From contig NZ_JAMLJM010000010.1 of the NCBI RefSeq assembly GCF_023635005.1, positions 1 through 64,000 on the forward strand: 64,000 nucleotides of DNA, written 5' to 3'. The DNA is from Flavobacterium luminosum (GTDB lineage: Bacteria; Bacteroidota; Bacteroidia; Flavobacteriales; Flavobacteriaceae). Of the stretch, positions 35,636 to 45,644 are shown one piece after another; within the stretch, counting starts at the first letter, position 1; each line of letters starts with the position of its first letter. Made by a program: the position numbers and the translations under genes. Under the pieces are notes generated by a model. It was not told the origin of the DNA, ran no database searches, and saw only the letters and a list, made by a program, of their open reading frames with translations.

Positions 35636-36946
35636 ATGATTCGGTTTTTTGATTGGTCTTTACGGTTAAACGGTTTCCAAATAAAGGAAGCAATTGCCGA
35701 ATTCAATTCGATTCTCTCATTATCAGAATCCGAATACCAAGAGTTCATTGAAAATAAAAAAAGAGAAATTATAGCCTTTCACTTAAAAAATAATGATTAC
35801 TACCGAAAATTTATTGGAGATCACTCTGTAAAAAACTGGAATGATATTCCGGTAATGACTAAAAAAGATTTTCAAAAATCTTTATCAGAAAGGCTTTCGC
35901 GAGGTTTTACTGAAAAAACGGTTTTTAAAAATAAAACTTCGGGTTCCAGCGGTGACCCTTTTGTTTTTGCCAAAGACAAATATGCTCATGCCATCACCTG
36001 GGCTTCAATTATTTACCGTTTTGGCTGGTATGGTATTGATTTCAACAAATCCTATCAGGCAAGGTTTTACGGAATTCCATTAGATTTTATTGGCTACACC
36101 AAAGAGCGAATCAAAGATTTTTTTGGGGGACGTTATCGATTTACTATTTTCGATTTATCGGATGCTGTATTGGAAAAAGTACTTCAAAAATTCAAACAAA
36201 AGAAATTTGATTACATTAACGGTTACACCAGTTCAATAGTATTGTTTGCAAAATTCTTGCAACAGAGAAATATTGTTTTAACTAATGTTTGTCCAACACT
36301 AAAAGTATGCATGGTTACCTCCGAAATGCTTTTTGAAGAAGATAAAATCTTGATGGAAAAACAATTTGGAATCCCAATTGTTAATGAATATGGAGCTTCT
36401 GAATTGGATTTGATTGCTTTTCAAAATCCTGCCGGAGAATGGCAAGTCAATACGGAAACCTTGTTTGTGGAAATCCTGGATGAAAATAACCAGCCCGTTC
36501 CTAATGGCACCGAAGGCAAAGTAGTAATTACTTCTTTGTTCAACAAGGCTCACCCGTTTATCCGTTATGATATTGGTGACATTGGGATTTTAGACGAAAA
36601 AAGCTTTGGCAAAAAAACCATTCTGAAAAAACTGATTGGTCGAACTAATGATGTGGCGATTTTGCCGAGTGGAAAAAAATCGCCCGGATTGACCTTTTAT
36701 TATGTGACCAAAAGTATTATTGAAGACGATGGAAATGTGAAAGAATTCATTATCAAACAAACCAAAATTGATTCGTTTGAAATTCACTATGTCAGTGAAA
36801 CCGAATTGACTTTAGTGCAAATAGACAAAATAAAACAAGCCATTGACTTGTATTTGGAGCCTAGATTGCATTTTACGTTTCATCGAAAAGAATCGTTAGA
36901 AAGAACTGCTAGAGGAAAACTAAAACAATTTCAGCGTTTGCTTTAG
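35636..36946 (+). CDS. CapK/PaaK-like adenylate-forming enzyme
   Basis: A 436-residue member of the phenylacetate-CoA ligase (PaaK)/CapK branch of the AMP-forming superfamily. The P-loop is KTSGSSGDPFVFAKDKY, followed by EYGASELDLIAFQ and the hinge HPFIRYDIGDIG. CapK-type members occur in polysaccharide clusters and may activate an acyl or amino-acid group for attachment. The neighbouring GT2 and sugar-nucleotide genes support this over phenylacetate catabolism. The start at 35636 is preferred to 35564. A TATTTTTG element is at 35613-35620. It overlaps the convergent GT2 gene by four bases. Confidence 0.83.
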   Translation: MIRFFDWSLRLNGFQIKEAIAEFNSILSLSESEYQEFIENKKREIIAFHLKNNDYYRKFIGDHSVKNWNDIPVMTKKDFQKSLSERLSRGFTEKTVFKNKTSGSSGDPFVFAKDKYAHAITWASIIYRFGWYGIDFNKSYQARFYGIPLDFIGYTKERIKDFFGGRYRFTIFDLSDAVLEKVLQKFKQKKFDYINGYTSSIVLFAKFLQQRNIVLTNVCPTLKVCMVTSEMLFEEDKILMEKQFGIPIVNEYGASELDLIAFQNPAGEWQVNTETLFVEILDENNQPVPNGTEGKVVITSLFNKAHPFIRYDIGDIGILDEKSFGKKTILKKLIGRTNDVAILPSGKKSPGLTFYYVTKSIIEDDGNVKEFIIKQTKIDSFEIHYVSETELTLVQIDKIKQAIDLYLEPRLHFTFHRKESLERTARGKLKQFQRLL

Positions 36947-37695
36947 TTTCTATACTTTAAAAAACCTCTCACCATCCAATGAATCATATAATAAACCGAT
37001 TGAAAAATGGATAGTTTTTCAACTTCGCGGTAAAATTGCCATTGGTATTTTATCAATGCTTTTTTATCTCTGGAAAGGGAATTTTCTCGTATACGGTAAA
37101 TGGCTTTAGGTTCTTTAATTCCGTGAGCAAAAGGAATTTCTTTCAAATACTTTAACCATAAGCCCATGTCTTGTCTTTTACGAATATCGGGCATTAGTTT
37201 TACACCTAATTTTTTGACATCAATAAAAGCGGTAAGACAACTGATCGAATTGGTTTTTAAAATATCTGTGTAAGTAACTTTTGGAGGCACAATGAAATCT
37301 GAATAGACAAATTGTAAATTTTCATTGGATCTTCTGTAGGAAGAAAATACAAATGGAATTCCTGTGTTGTTTATAGTAGCAATACTGTTGGTAATAAAAT
37401 CGGCAAACCAAATATCATCTGCATCCAGAAAAGTCATATAATCACCTCTTACTAATTTAATGGCCTCGTTTCTGGCTTTAGATGCTCCGGAATTTTTATG
37501 CAACCGAATTAAATGAATGCGATGGTCCTCTTCCATAAAATGCTGAATGATATCAACTGTTTTATCCAATGAACAATCGTCGACAATTAACATTTCCCAG
37601 TTTGAATAGGTTTGGTTTTGAACCGATTGAATCGTTTCAGTAATAAATTTTTCTGAATTGTATGTTGGAGTAATTATAGATACCAGCCCGTTCAT
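36943..37695 (-). CDS. Family 2 glycosyltransferase
   Basis: A 250-residue GT-A fold inverting glycosyltransferase. The nucleotide-sugar site is SIITPTYNSEKFITETIQSV (6-25), then IVDDCSLDKT and the metal-binding LDADD. It lacks membrane segments and probably adds a sugar to a lipid-linked repeat unit. It starts immediately (one base) after the priming transferase gene, so both are in one transcript. Confidence 0.9.
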   Translation of the reverse strand: MNGLVSIITPTYNSEKFITETIQSVQNQTYSNWEMLIVDDCSLDKTVDIIQHFMEEDHRIHLIRLHKNSGASKARNEAIKLVRGDYMTFLDADDIWFADFITNSIATINNTGIPFVFSSYRRSNENLQFVYSDFIVPPKVTYTDILKTNSISCLTAFIDVKKLGVKLMPDIRKRQDMGLWLKYLKEIPFAHGIKEPKAIYRIRENSLSRDKKALIKYQWQFYREVEKLSIFQSVYYMIHWMVRGFLKYRN

Positions 37696-39027
37696 TTAAT
37701 ACGCTTTTTCGTCGCCTAAAATAAAATTTTTAATTGTAATCAGTATTATTTTAATATCAAGAAATAAGGTCCAATTTTCGATATAATACAAATCAAATTT
37801 TAAACGATTTTCCACATCTTTATCCGTGATTACTTCCCCTCTAAATCCATTTACTTGCGCTAAACCCGTTACTCCTGGTCGTATGTAATGACGTTCCATA
37901 AATTTATCAAAACGACGGGCATACTCTTCGTTAACACTCAGCATATGCGGCCGCGGTCCCACCACAGACATGTCTCCTAAAAAGACGTTGATAAATTGCG
38001 GCATTTCATCGATACTCGATTTTCTTAAGAATTTACCCAGTCTGGTAATTCGTGTATCATTTTTAGAAGCTAACTCAATATCCGCAGTTGCATTGACCAA
38101 CATGGATCTAAACTTGATACAATCAAATTCTTCATTATCCAATCCGTGGCGTTTTTGCTTAAAAAAAACAGGCCCTTTTGAATCCATTTTTATCAATAAA
38201 GCAATTATGGGTATTAACCAAGAGAGTACAAAAATGATAATGAATAGTGAAAATACTATGTCAAAAATTCGCTTAAGCCAATAATTAAACCATATTTCTA
38301 GAGGTGTTTTTCTGATTGAAATTAAAGGGATGTATCCATAATAATCTAAAAACATATTATGAGATAACGCCGAATTGTCAGGAATTAACTTGATTGTTTT
38401 AAAATTACTGTGTGCAAAAGCAATAATTTCATCCGAACAGTCTTTTGAAACGCTATTAAGATCACAGTATATTTCATCGGTTTTATTTTGAAAAACGAAT
38501 TGGATTATTTCTGAAATGGAAATAGTATTCGAAAAAAGCATTTGTAATTTGTAGCCAAAATCAGCATTTTTTTTAAAGAAATCCGACAATTCTTGGCTCT
38601 TCTCGCTTTGTCCTATAATAATTACATTTCGGTAATTTCCACCAAGTATTTTCCTGTACTTCCGGAGTACATAAAAAATTCCGAATTTAAAAAAACCAAC
38701 AAGTACTGTTAAAAAAAGTAAGTATTTAATAACTATCGCAACAGAGACTACCCTTTGAGTAGTAAATAACAATGTTATAAATACCAATGAAAATAAGGCT
38801 AACTGTTTGAATATTTTTACTACAATATCACTTTGAGACGTAAAACGATATACTTCGTAAAAGTTCGTAAAATTGGCTATAACTGTCCATAATAACAGAA
38901 GTACTATTGTACTTTTAAATCCAAACGTAATACTCGGAAAAGCAAAAAGCAATAACCAGACGATCAAAAGAAAGTCTATCAAATAAGAAATAGGTCTGAT
39001 GTATTTAGAATACCTACCTACTGACAT
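37696..39027 (-). CDS. Polyprenyl glycosylphosphotransferase (priming enzyme)
   Basis: A 443-residue WcaJ/WbaP-type enzyme that starts an exopolysaccharide or O-antigen unit by putting a sugar-1-phosphate on undecaprenyl phosphate. Four membrane helices occupy about 12-125, then a CoA-binding-like region. A fifth helix (IFDIVFSLFIIIFVLSWLIP) leads the bacterial sugar transferase domain, with KMDSKGPVFFKQKRHG, KFRSM, LRKSSIDEMPQ and DMSVVGPRP. The domain is complete. Confidence 0.91.
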   Translation of the reverse strand: MSVGRYSKYIRPISYLIDFLLIVWLLLFAFPSITFGFKSTIVLLLLWTVIANFTNFYEVYRFTSQSDIVVKIFKQLALFSLVFITLLFTTQRVVSVAIVIKYLLFLTVLVGFFKFGIFYVLRKYRKILGGNYRNVIIIGQSEKSQELSDFFKKNADFGYKLQMLFSNTISISEIIQFVFQNKTDEIYCDLNSVSKDCSDEIIAFAHSNFKTIKLIPDNSALSHNMFLDYYGYIPLISIRKTPLEIWFNYWLKRIFDIVFSLFIIIFVLSWLIPIIALLIKMDSKGPVFFKQKRHGLDNEEFDCIKFRSMLVNATADIELASKNDTRITRLGKFLRKSSIDEMPQFINVFLGDMSVVGPRPHMLSVNEEYARRFDKFMERHYIRPGVTGLAQVNGFRGEVITDKDVENRLKFDLYYIENWTLFLDIKIILITIKNFILGDEKAY

Positions 39028-39029
39028 TA

Positions 39030-40013
39030 TTACTTAATAAAATCTTTAAAATCTTTATGAGCTTCTTTTAAAAGTTCTTCTTTGGGTAGGGATTTAAAAT
39101 ATTCGTACGTTAATTTCATACCTTCACTTCGGGAAACCTTAGCTTCCCAACCTAAAATTTCTTTGGCTTTTGTAGTATCAGGTTGACGCTGTAACGGATC
39201 ATTTTCCGGTAGCGGATGGTATACAATTTTTTGTTCCGTACCTGTTAGTTTAATAATTTCTTCCGCAAAATCTTTGATAGTGATTTCGTCCGGATTACCT
39301 ATATTCACCGGGTACGCATAATCCGAAAGCAACAAACGATAAATTCCTTCTACCTGATCATCTACGTAGCAAAAAGAGCGTGTTTGCATTCCGTCTCCAA
39401 AAATGGTTAAATCTTCGCCTCGCAATGCCTGACCAATAAATGCTGGAATTACACGACCGTCATTCAGTCGCATTCTAGGTCCATAGGTATTAAAAATACG
39501 AACAATACGGGTTTCTAATCCATGAAAACGATGGTAGGCCATTGTAATAGATTCCTGAAAACGTTTCGCTTCATCATATACACCACGCGGTCCGATAGTA
39601 TTAACATTTCCATAATATTCTTCGGTTTGTGGGTGTACTAAAGGATCTCCATACACTTCTGACGTAGAAGCTATCAAGATTCTTGCTTTTTTAACTCTTG
39701 CTAAACCCAAAAGATTATGGGTTCCTAATGATCCTACTTTTAGAGTTTGTATCGGAATTTTTAAATAATCGATAGGACTAGCCGGAGAAGCAAAATGCAA
39801 AATATAGTCTAATTCACCTGGAACATATACAAACTTAGAAACATCATGATGGTAAAACTCAAAATGTTCTAATTTGAACAAATGTTCAATATTTTTAAGA
39901 TCTCCCGTAATTAAATTATCCATTCCTATTACGTGGTATCCTTCTTTTATAAAACGATCGCATAAATGTGATCCTAAAAATCCTGCTGCTCCTGTAATTA
40001 AAACTCTTTTCAT
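39030..40013 (-). CDS. UDP-glucuronate decarboxylase-like SDR epimerase
   Basis: A 327-residue extended SDR. NAD-binding GAAGFLGSH (8-16), ASPASP typical of UDP-glucuronate decarboxylases, catalytic STSEVYGDP and the YxxxK pair in YDEAKR, plus [10 protein letters not shown]. It would convert UDP-glucuronate to UDP-xylose; a dTDP-glucose dehydratase is less likely given these motifs. It lies two bases upstream of the priming transferase. Confidence 0.87.
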   Translation of the reverse strand: MKRVLITGAAGFLGSHLCDRFIKEGYHVIGMDNLITGDLKNIEHLFKLEHFEFYHHDVSKFVYVPGELDYILHFASPASPIDYLKIPIQTLKVGSLGTHNLLGLARVKKARILIASTSEVYGDPLVHPQTEEYYGNVNTIGPRGVYDEAKRFQESITMAYHRFHGLETRIVRIFNTYGPRMRLNDGRVIPAFIGQALRGEDLTIFGDGMQTRSFCYVDDQVEGIYRLLLSDYAYPVNIGNPDEITIKDFAEEIIKLTGTEQKIVYHPLPENDPLQRQPDTTKAKEILGWEAKVSRSEGMKLTYEYFKSLPKEELLKEAHKDFKDFIK

Positions 40014-40014
40014 T

Positions 40015-40854
40015 TTATTTGGTTTGTAGCAAACTTTCCTGCCACGATTTTATATTAATGTCAAATATCGTTTTTATTTTAGTCTTATCCAAGACACTGT
40101 ATGCGGGTCTTTTCGCCGGTGTGGGATACGCTTCAGTAGGAATAGGGTTTACTGTTGTGGAAATTGCATTGACTCTGAAAATTTCTTTGGCAAAGTCGTA
40201 CCAGGAACAAACTCCTTCATTACTGAAATTATAAATCCCATACATAGTACTATTTGATTGTATAATTGTAAGTAAAGTTTCTGCCAAATCTACAGCGTTT
40301 GTAGGTGTTCCGATCTGATCATTCACCACATTCAAAGCGTCCCTATCAAGGGCAAGTCGCAACATGGTTTTCATGAAATTGTTCCCAAACTGAGAATACA
40401 CCCAAGAAGTACGAATGATAAAATGTTTATCGCAATGAGCTGTCACTTCATTTTCACCTTCTAATTTCGTTTTTCCGTATATCCCAATAGGATTGGTGGT
40501 ATCTGTTTCTGTATAAGGTACCGAAGCCGTTCCATCAAAAACAAAATCGGTTGAAATATGAAGCAACGTAGTTCCTGATTTTTGACATGCTTTGGCTAAA
40601 TATTGAGATCCAAGAACATTGATTCGATAAGCCTTATCCGATTCTGATTCTGCTTTATCTACGGCAGTATATGCCGCGGTATTAATACAATAATCGATAC
40701 TGTTTTGATCAAAAAAAGTAGTAACACGATCTTCATTAGTGATATCCAAATCGTTCGAAGAAGCAAAAATAAATTGAATTTCGGGATATTTTGAAGCTAT
40801 AAAAGCAATGGATTGTCCCAACTGACCCGAAGCTCCTGTGACTAAAACTACCAT
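40015..40854 (-). CDS. rfbD: dTDP-4-dehydrorhamnose reductase
   Basis: A 279-residue RmlD-type SDR that makes dTDP-L-rhamnose in the last step of its synthesis. NADPH-binding GASGQLGQS (7-15), [20 protein letters not shown], and the catalytic YGKTKLEGE. It overlaps rfbC by 7 bases and is one base from the decarboxylase gene. The rfbA and rfbB genes for the first two steps are not in the window. Confidence 0.93.
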   Translation of the reverse strand: MVVLVTGASGQLGQSIAFIASKYPEIQFIFASSNDLDITNEDRVTTFFDQNSIDYCINTAAYTAVDKAESESDKAYRINVLGSQYLAKACQKSGTTLLHISTDFVFDGTASVPYTETDTTNPIGIYGKTKLEGENEVTAHCDKHFIIRTSWVYSQFGNNFMKTMLRLALDRDALNVVNDQIGTPTNAVDLAETLLTIIQSNSTMYGIYNFSNEGVCSWYDFAKEIFRVNAISTTVNPIPTEAYPTPAKRPAYSVLDKTKIKTIFDINIKSWQESLLQTK

Positions 40855-41399
40855 ACTTTTTTAGCATTTTCCAATGTTGGTAATATTTTATCCTTCTCGG
40901 AAATAATCAAATTTTCGATAGGAAATTCCCAGTTAATATTTACCGTTGGATCATTGTAAATTAATCCTCCTTCGCTGGCAGCATTGTAAAAATTATCGCA
41001 CTTATAAAAAAAAGTAGCCGTTTCACTTAAGACTAAAAAGCCATGTGCAAAACCTCGAGGTACAAAAAATTGTTTCTTATTTTCACCCGAAAGGACTACA
41101 GAATAATACTGACCGTAAGTGGGAGAATCCGGACGTAAATCGACTGCCACGTCTAATACCTCACCTTCCAACACGCGAACCAGTTTAGCCTGTGCGTGCT
41201 CACCGCATTGATAATGCAGACCGCGAAGTACCCCTTGGGTTGAATACGATTGATTGTCCTGAACAAAATTGATTTTTTGTCCAATTCCTTTTTCAAAAAT
41301 GTTTTGATTAAAGCTTTCCATGAAATAACCGCGATCATCATGGAAAACTTTGGGTTCTATTACAAAACAACCGGAAAGGTTTGTCTCTGTGAATATCAT
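40848..41399 (-). CDS. rfbC: dTDP-4-dehydrorhamnose 3,5-epimerase
   Basis: A 183-residue cupin-type RmlC. FVIEPKVFHDDRGYFMESF near the start, the catalytic-His segment GVLRGLHYQ (about 55-63), VDLR (about 87-90) and FVPRGFAHGFLVLSE are all present. It acts just before RfbD in rhamnose synthesis, consistent with their overlap. Confidence 0.95.
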   Translation of the reverse strand: MIFTETNLSGCFVIEPKVFHDDRGYFMESFNQNIFEKGIGQKINFVQDNQSYSTQGVLRGLHYQCGEHAQAKLVRVLEGEVLDVAVDLRPDSPTYGQYYSVVLSGENKKQFFVPRGFAHGFLVLSETATFFYKCDNFYNAASEGGLIYNDPTVNINWEFPIENLIISEKDKILPTLENAKKVW

Positions 41400-43084
41400 T
41401 AGCTATTAAAAATTTGCTCTAAAATTTTAATTGTAATCAAGTAGGTTGGTTTTACTCCTGTCGTTCCTAAACCACCAGAGGCCAATGTACTACCGGTTTC
41501 AAGCGGATTATCCGAAGCATAATAAGCGTAACGAACTTTTACATCCGGATTAATACTCTTACGAATTTTAGAAGCCGATTGGATTGCCTTCTGGTAATAC
41601 GCTCCTTCCATTTCTAATCCGATAGCTCCCCAAGTAGACTCGTGGAAAAACTTTAACAAGTCTCTATTTTGAAGAGAGGTTCCCAATACCGTAATCATAG
41701 GTCCGGCATATACAGGGATATCATTGCCTTCAAACATCTCCTTTGTTAATTCATTATGGAAAGGATAGTTGTCTGCCGTTCCTTCATTGACATGCGCACT
41801 AGGAATCATAATGTCTCCTTTACCACCTTCTAAAATACCCGCTTTCCCCATAATAGAGACCGATTCTACATTCAGGAACGTTTTCTTCTTGTCCACTTTA
41901 TACGGTTTCAAAAGTTCATCGATGGTTTCAAAGGCCTGTTCTCCAAAAGCGTAATCCATAACAATTAACACCGGAGCCTCTTTGCCTATTTTTGCTGTAG
42001 GGAAAGCTGTTTTTTTCCAATCGAATTTAGCCGTATCAAAAATTTGAACATCAATATTAGTTCCTGAAGTATCCGGCAAAGAAATCATTCCGTTTTGTAA
42101 AGCGAAATCTTCAACTTTTTTTCGTAATTCCTTGTTTCCTGAAGCCGATAAATCTTCATAAATCTGATATTCTCCTTTTCCTTTATACTTTGAAGCTAAC
42201 ACGGCCGGAGCGAAAACCGAGTTCATCACACTGTGCATATTGGCACTAATAATATGAATTGGTCTTTCTAATAATCCATTATTCGCTAATACTTCTTTAA
42301 TATTGGTAGCCCAAATATCTCCATAGATATGGTGCCCCAAACGCTCTCTTAAAATTGGACTAAAAGTGATAGTTCTCTTGTTATCATCAACTACTTCTTC
42401 AATAGCTAGTTTTCCTAACCAGTACACAATATGCAAGAAACGATCTGGCGAAGCTGCATTTCCAAAATCATCGTAAATATCGCTCACCTCAGCAAAAGTT
42501 CTACCTAAAACGTTAGCCGCATGAGAAATAGCTTTTTCTCTTTCTACTAATGTTAATTTTTTAGACTGTAATGCTGCTTGCTCTAATTTTTCCCAATCAC
42601 GAGATACTCTACCTTCATCATCAATTAAAACTTTATCTTTTATTTTATGTGATTCGATGAAAATAAAAGTAAGATGTGTTAAAATATCATAGATATCCGA
42701 ACGCCCTCTAGTAATTTCCACATTCATTTGTTCATCGTCAATACGATAACAATTTCTGCGACGTTTAGGAGGCACTATAGGTTGAAAATGTGATTTTGAA
42801 TACCCTTCGTCTGAAGTTAAATTAATGTATCGACATTCTTCAATTCCAACCGGTAAACGTTCGATTACGTATAATAATCCGTTTAATTCCACTTTTTCTT
42901 CGGCAATTGAACCGTAGATTTCGGGGCGAAGCTCTAACAAAGCTTCTCGTAAAGTTTCACCTGAAACACCCATGGGTTTATAAAAACCTCTGTTAAATAA
43001 ATGTCTCATGGTAATGTACAGTCGTTCGATAGCTGCCGACGACTCTTGCGCTCTAGAGCGCGAAATGTTCTTGATTTCTTTCAT
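41399..43084 (-). CDS. DUF6909 protein with nucleoside-phosphorylase-like C-terminal region
   Basis: A 561-residue protein of the DUF6909 type, conserved in Bacteroidota without an assigned role. The N-terminal 300 residues are largely helical and not recognisable. The last 230 resemble PNP/UDP phosphorylases in order of motifs: VLIVMDYAFGEQAF, SVSIMGKAGILEGGKGDIMI, PVYAGPMITVLGT and AIGLEMEGAYYQKAI (compare VEMEGAA of phosphorylases). This makes a nucleoside- or nucleotide-binding function plausible. It shares one base with rfbC. A minus-strand TACTTTTG at 43193-43200 implies a leader of about 100 bases. Confidence 0.65.
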   Translation of the reverse strand: MKEIKNISRSRAQESSAAIERLYITMRHLFNRGFYKPMGVSGETLREALLELRPEIYGSIAEEKVELNGLLYVIERLPVGIEECRYINLTSDEGYSKSHFQPIVPPKRRRNCYRIDDEQMNVEITRGRSDIYDILTHLTFIFIESHKIKDKVLIDDEGRVSRDWEKLEQAALQSKKLTLVEREKAISHAANVLGRTFAEVSDIYDDFGNAASPDRFLHIVYWLGKLAIEEVVDDNKRTITFSPILRERLGHHIYGDIWATNIKEVLANNGLLERPIHIISANMHSVMNSVFAPAVLASKYKGKGEYQIYEDLSASGNKELRKKVEDFALQNGMISLPDTSGTNIDVQIFDTAKFDWKKTAFPTAKIGKEAPVLIVMDYAFGEQAFETIDELLKPYKVDKKKTFLNVESVSIMGKAGILEGGKGDIMIPSAHVNEGTADNYPFHNELTKEMFEGNDIPVYAGPMITVLGTSLQNRDLLKFFHESTWGAIGLEMEGAYYQKAIQSASKIRKSINPDVKVRYAYYASDNPLETGSTLASGGLGTTGVKPTYLITIKILEQIFNS

Positions 43085-43117
43085 CTATATTTATTTATCT
43101 ATTCTCTATTTTAGTTA

Positions 43118-43174
43118 GGAAAGCATTTTTTTGACACATAACTCTCACCTTCTTCTTTGCAAGTTTTGCTTTCC
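43118..43174 (-). other. Leader region of the DUF6909 gene
   Basis: GGAAAGC (43118-43124) and GCTTTCC (43168-43174) can pair across the leader, enclosing the start of a 14-codon frame that begins at 43139 on the minus strand. The long loop makes a stable hairpin doubtful. Confidence 0.25.
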
Positions 43175-43212
43175 TTTTTTATTTTTAACCCGCAAAAGTA
43201 CAATTTTTATTT

Positions 43213-44088
43213 TTAGTTCGTTAGAATTAGATGAATAGCTGGTTCAAAAACCTTCGCTTTCAGTACTTTTCCATCACTATCCTTTTTAGATTCTTTTTGC
43301 CAACTACCTCCCATAAAGGTATAAGTGTATTCGCGATCTACGAAGCTATAAAAAGGTAACGGGTAATAAACTCTTTGGATTTTTGGTTTATTGGGATCGG
43401 CCGTAGCAACGGTTTTTTCTAACTTATTCTTTTCAATAAAAAGTCTTTCCACCGCCACAAACAATCCTTTTTTCGGGAAAATTAAATTCAATTTTGAGAG
43501 ATCGAACCAAGTTCTTCTCGAACCTTTTTTAACAGAAACAATATAATCTTTTTCTAATAGTTCATCACCAGGAAGACCATCGGGATTTACCTCATAGAAA
43601 TGTATTTTAACCGAAGCGTCCTCCAAAGCATTTTCTGTGAAAATAGAAATTTTCTTAATAAACTTTGTTTTGGCATAACTTTGCTGGTATGGAAAAAATT
43701 TAGCATCAAACTTGGGACCGTTTTCAAAAGCCTGATGCAAAGAGTTTTCGGACTTACCGATCTCGATTTGTTTGGTTTCTTTTTTATTTACAATAGACAC
43801 TTCCCCGAGTTCATATGTAGTTGAAGGTAAAACCACTAACATATTTTCCGAAGCGCTGATTTTCTTTTTTTCATATCCCAAAGCCGAAAAAACAAGTGTT
43901 TTACCTTCTTTGATGGCTAGAGAAAATGTTCCGTCTACATCAGAAGAAGTTCCAATATTTTCTTGTTCTACCACAATATTTACGTAAGGAACGGGTAGAT
44001 TATTTTCATCTACTACCTTTCCCTTGATTTGCGAAAAAAGAGAAATGCTAAACCATGAAAATAAAAAAATCAGCGTGTTTAATTTCAT
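43213..44088 (-). CDS. Exported protein with CarboxypepD_reg-like domain
   Basis: A 291-residue exported protein with signal peptide MKLNTLIFLFSWFSISLFSQ, then a CarboxypepD_reg-like beta-sandwich (IKGKVVDENNLPVPYVNIVV, about 22-95) as found at the N-terminus of TonB-dependent receptors. No receptor barrel follows. The rest is a Bacteroidota-type domain with FFEV-like strands and a YPLPFYSFVDREYTYTFMGG end. Probably periplasmic or outer-membrane associated. Function unknown. It is 9 bases after the GH3 gene. Confidence 0.75.
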   Translation of the reverse strand: MKLNTLIFLFSWFSISLFSQIKGKVVDENNLPVPYVNIVVEQENIGTSSDVDGTFSLAIKEGKTLVFSALGYEKKKISASENMLVVLPSTTYELGEVSIVNKKETKQIEIGKSENSLHQAFENGPKFDAKFFPYQQSYAKTKFIKKISIFTENALEDASVKIHFYEVNPDGLPGDELLEKDYIVSVKKGSRRTWFDLSKLNLIFPKKGLFVAVERLFIEKNKLEKTVATADPNKPKIQRVYYPLPFYSFVDREYTYTFMGGSWQKESKKDSDGKVLKAKVFEPAIHLILTN

Positions 44089-44097
44089 CTTTAATCG

Positions 44098-45585
44098 TTA
44101 TTGATTTGTGAAAAAATCGGCGATCTTTCTATCATTGGCTAATCTTGGCAATTTGTTTTGACCTCCTAATTTTCCAATAGATTTCATATAGTTTTGAAAA
44201 CCATTTTTAGCCACCTTACTAATTACCAAAGTACGCAGTACATGTCCAGAAATTAAATCGTCGTAGTATACATTTTGCTTCCGCATAGCCTGATCCAACT
44301 GTAAAGCAAAAGCCTCTAAGTCATCGGGTTCATTTTCAAATTCAATAAACCATTCGTGATAAGGCAGTCCTTGGGATGGATTAATTTGTGGGGCTACGGT
44401 AAACTCATTCACGCGCACCGATGTTCCGATCATTGCTTCTTGTAAAGCACTTTCTACTTCTTTACCAATGACGTGTTCTCCAAATGCTGATATGTAATGT
44501 TTTATTCTTCCAGAAACAATAACCCTGTAGGGTTCTAAGCTGGTAAATTGAATCGTATCTCCAATATTATAACCCCAAAGACCGGCATTGGTCGATAAAA
44601 TCAAAACGTAGTTGATGCCCCGTTCGACTTCACCAATGGTATATCTTCGCGGATTTTCGGTAAAAAATTCGTCTGCTTTTATGAACTCGTAAAAAATTCC
44701 TGAATTCAACAACAACAACATTCCTTTTTCTTTTTGAGAATCCTGATAAGCAAAAAAGCCTTCAGAAGCCGGAAAAAGTTCTATAGCATCTACTTTTCTA
44801 CCGATTAAGTTTTCGAATTTAGCACGGTACGGTTCGTAATTCACTCCTCCGTATATAAATAAGTTGAAGTTTTTGAAAATTTCACCTACGGGTTTATTGG
44901 CTTTCTCTTTCAGTTTTTCAAAATACATTTGTACCCAAGAAGGAATCCCGGAAATAACCGTCATATTTTCTGGAAATGTTTCCTCCACGATCGCTTCTAC
45001 TTTGGTTTCCCAGTCTTCTATACAATTAGTTTCCCAAGAAGGCATTCGGTTTTTTTGTAAATATTTAGGAACATAATGTGCCACTATACCAGACAATCGG
45101 CCTAACTTGATACCATTTTTTTCTTCTAGGATAGGACTTCCTTGTAAGAAAATCATTTTTCCGTTCACAAAATCAGCCTTACCCGTTTCATTGATATAGC
45201 TTAAAATCGCATTTCGGGCTGCTTCAATGTGAAACGGCATTGATTCTTTTGTTAAGGGAATATATTTGGCTCCCGAGGTGGTTCCTGAAGTTTTGGCAAA
45301 ATAAATCGGCTTTCCTTTCCAGAGAATATTTTCTTCTCCTTTAACCACTCGATCAATATAAGGACGTAAGGCTTCGTAGTCTCTTACCGGAACTCGTTGG
45401 GCAAAATCTTCGAACGTATGGATTTGATCAAAATGATGATCCTGACCAAATTGGGTTGACTTGGCCTGACGGATTAAATCCTGAAAAACCTTTTGTTGCG
45501 TTGCTACCGGATTGGTAGCCCATTTTTGGGTTTTGTAGTGTATATATTTTGCAAATTGCTTAGCAATTAATGACTTAATAGACAT
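44098..45585 (-). CDS. GH3-family acyl-adenylate enzyme
   Basis: A 495-residue GH3 superfamily protein. In plants GH3 enzymes attach amino acids to jasmonate or auxin; the bacterial substrates are unknown. The ATP motif FAKTSGTTSGAKYIPLT is at about 95-111, then VNYEPYRAKFE, ELFPASEGFFAYQ and the hinge LWGYNIGDTIQF. It is complete and about as long as other bacterial members. It is followed by the CarboxypepD_reg gene. Confidence 0.88.
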   Translation of the reverse strand: MSIKSLIAKQFAKYIHYKTQKWATNPVATQQKVFQDLIRQAKSTQFGQDHHFDQIHTFEDFAQRVPVRDYEALRPYIDRVVKGEENILWKGKPIYFAKTSGTTSGAKYIPLTKESMPFHIEAARNAILSYINETGKADFVNGKMIFLQGSPILEEKNGIKLGRLSGIVAHYVPKYLQKNRMPSWETNCIEDWETKVEAIVEETFPENMTVISGIPSWVQMYFEKLKEKANKPVGEIFKNFNLFIYGGVNYEPYRAKFENLIGRKVDAIELFPASEGFFAYQDSQKEKGMLLLLNSGIFYEFIKADEFFTENPRRYTIGEVERGINYVLILSTNAGLWGYNIGDTIQFTSLEPYRVIVSGRIKHYISAFGEHVIGKEVESALQEAMIGTSVRVNEFTVAPQINPSQGLPYHEWFIEFENEPDDLEAFALQLDQAMRKQNVYYDDLISGHVLRTLVISKVAKNGFQNYMKSIGKLGGQNKLPRLANDRKIADFFTNQ

Positions 45586-45644
45586 TTATTTTGTGGGTAT
45601 TATGTTTTTCTTTTCCGAAATTTAAAACGTAACGCGTATTTTAT

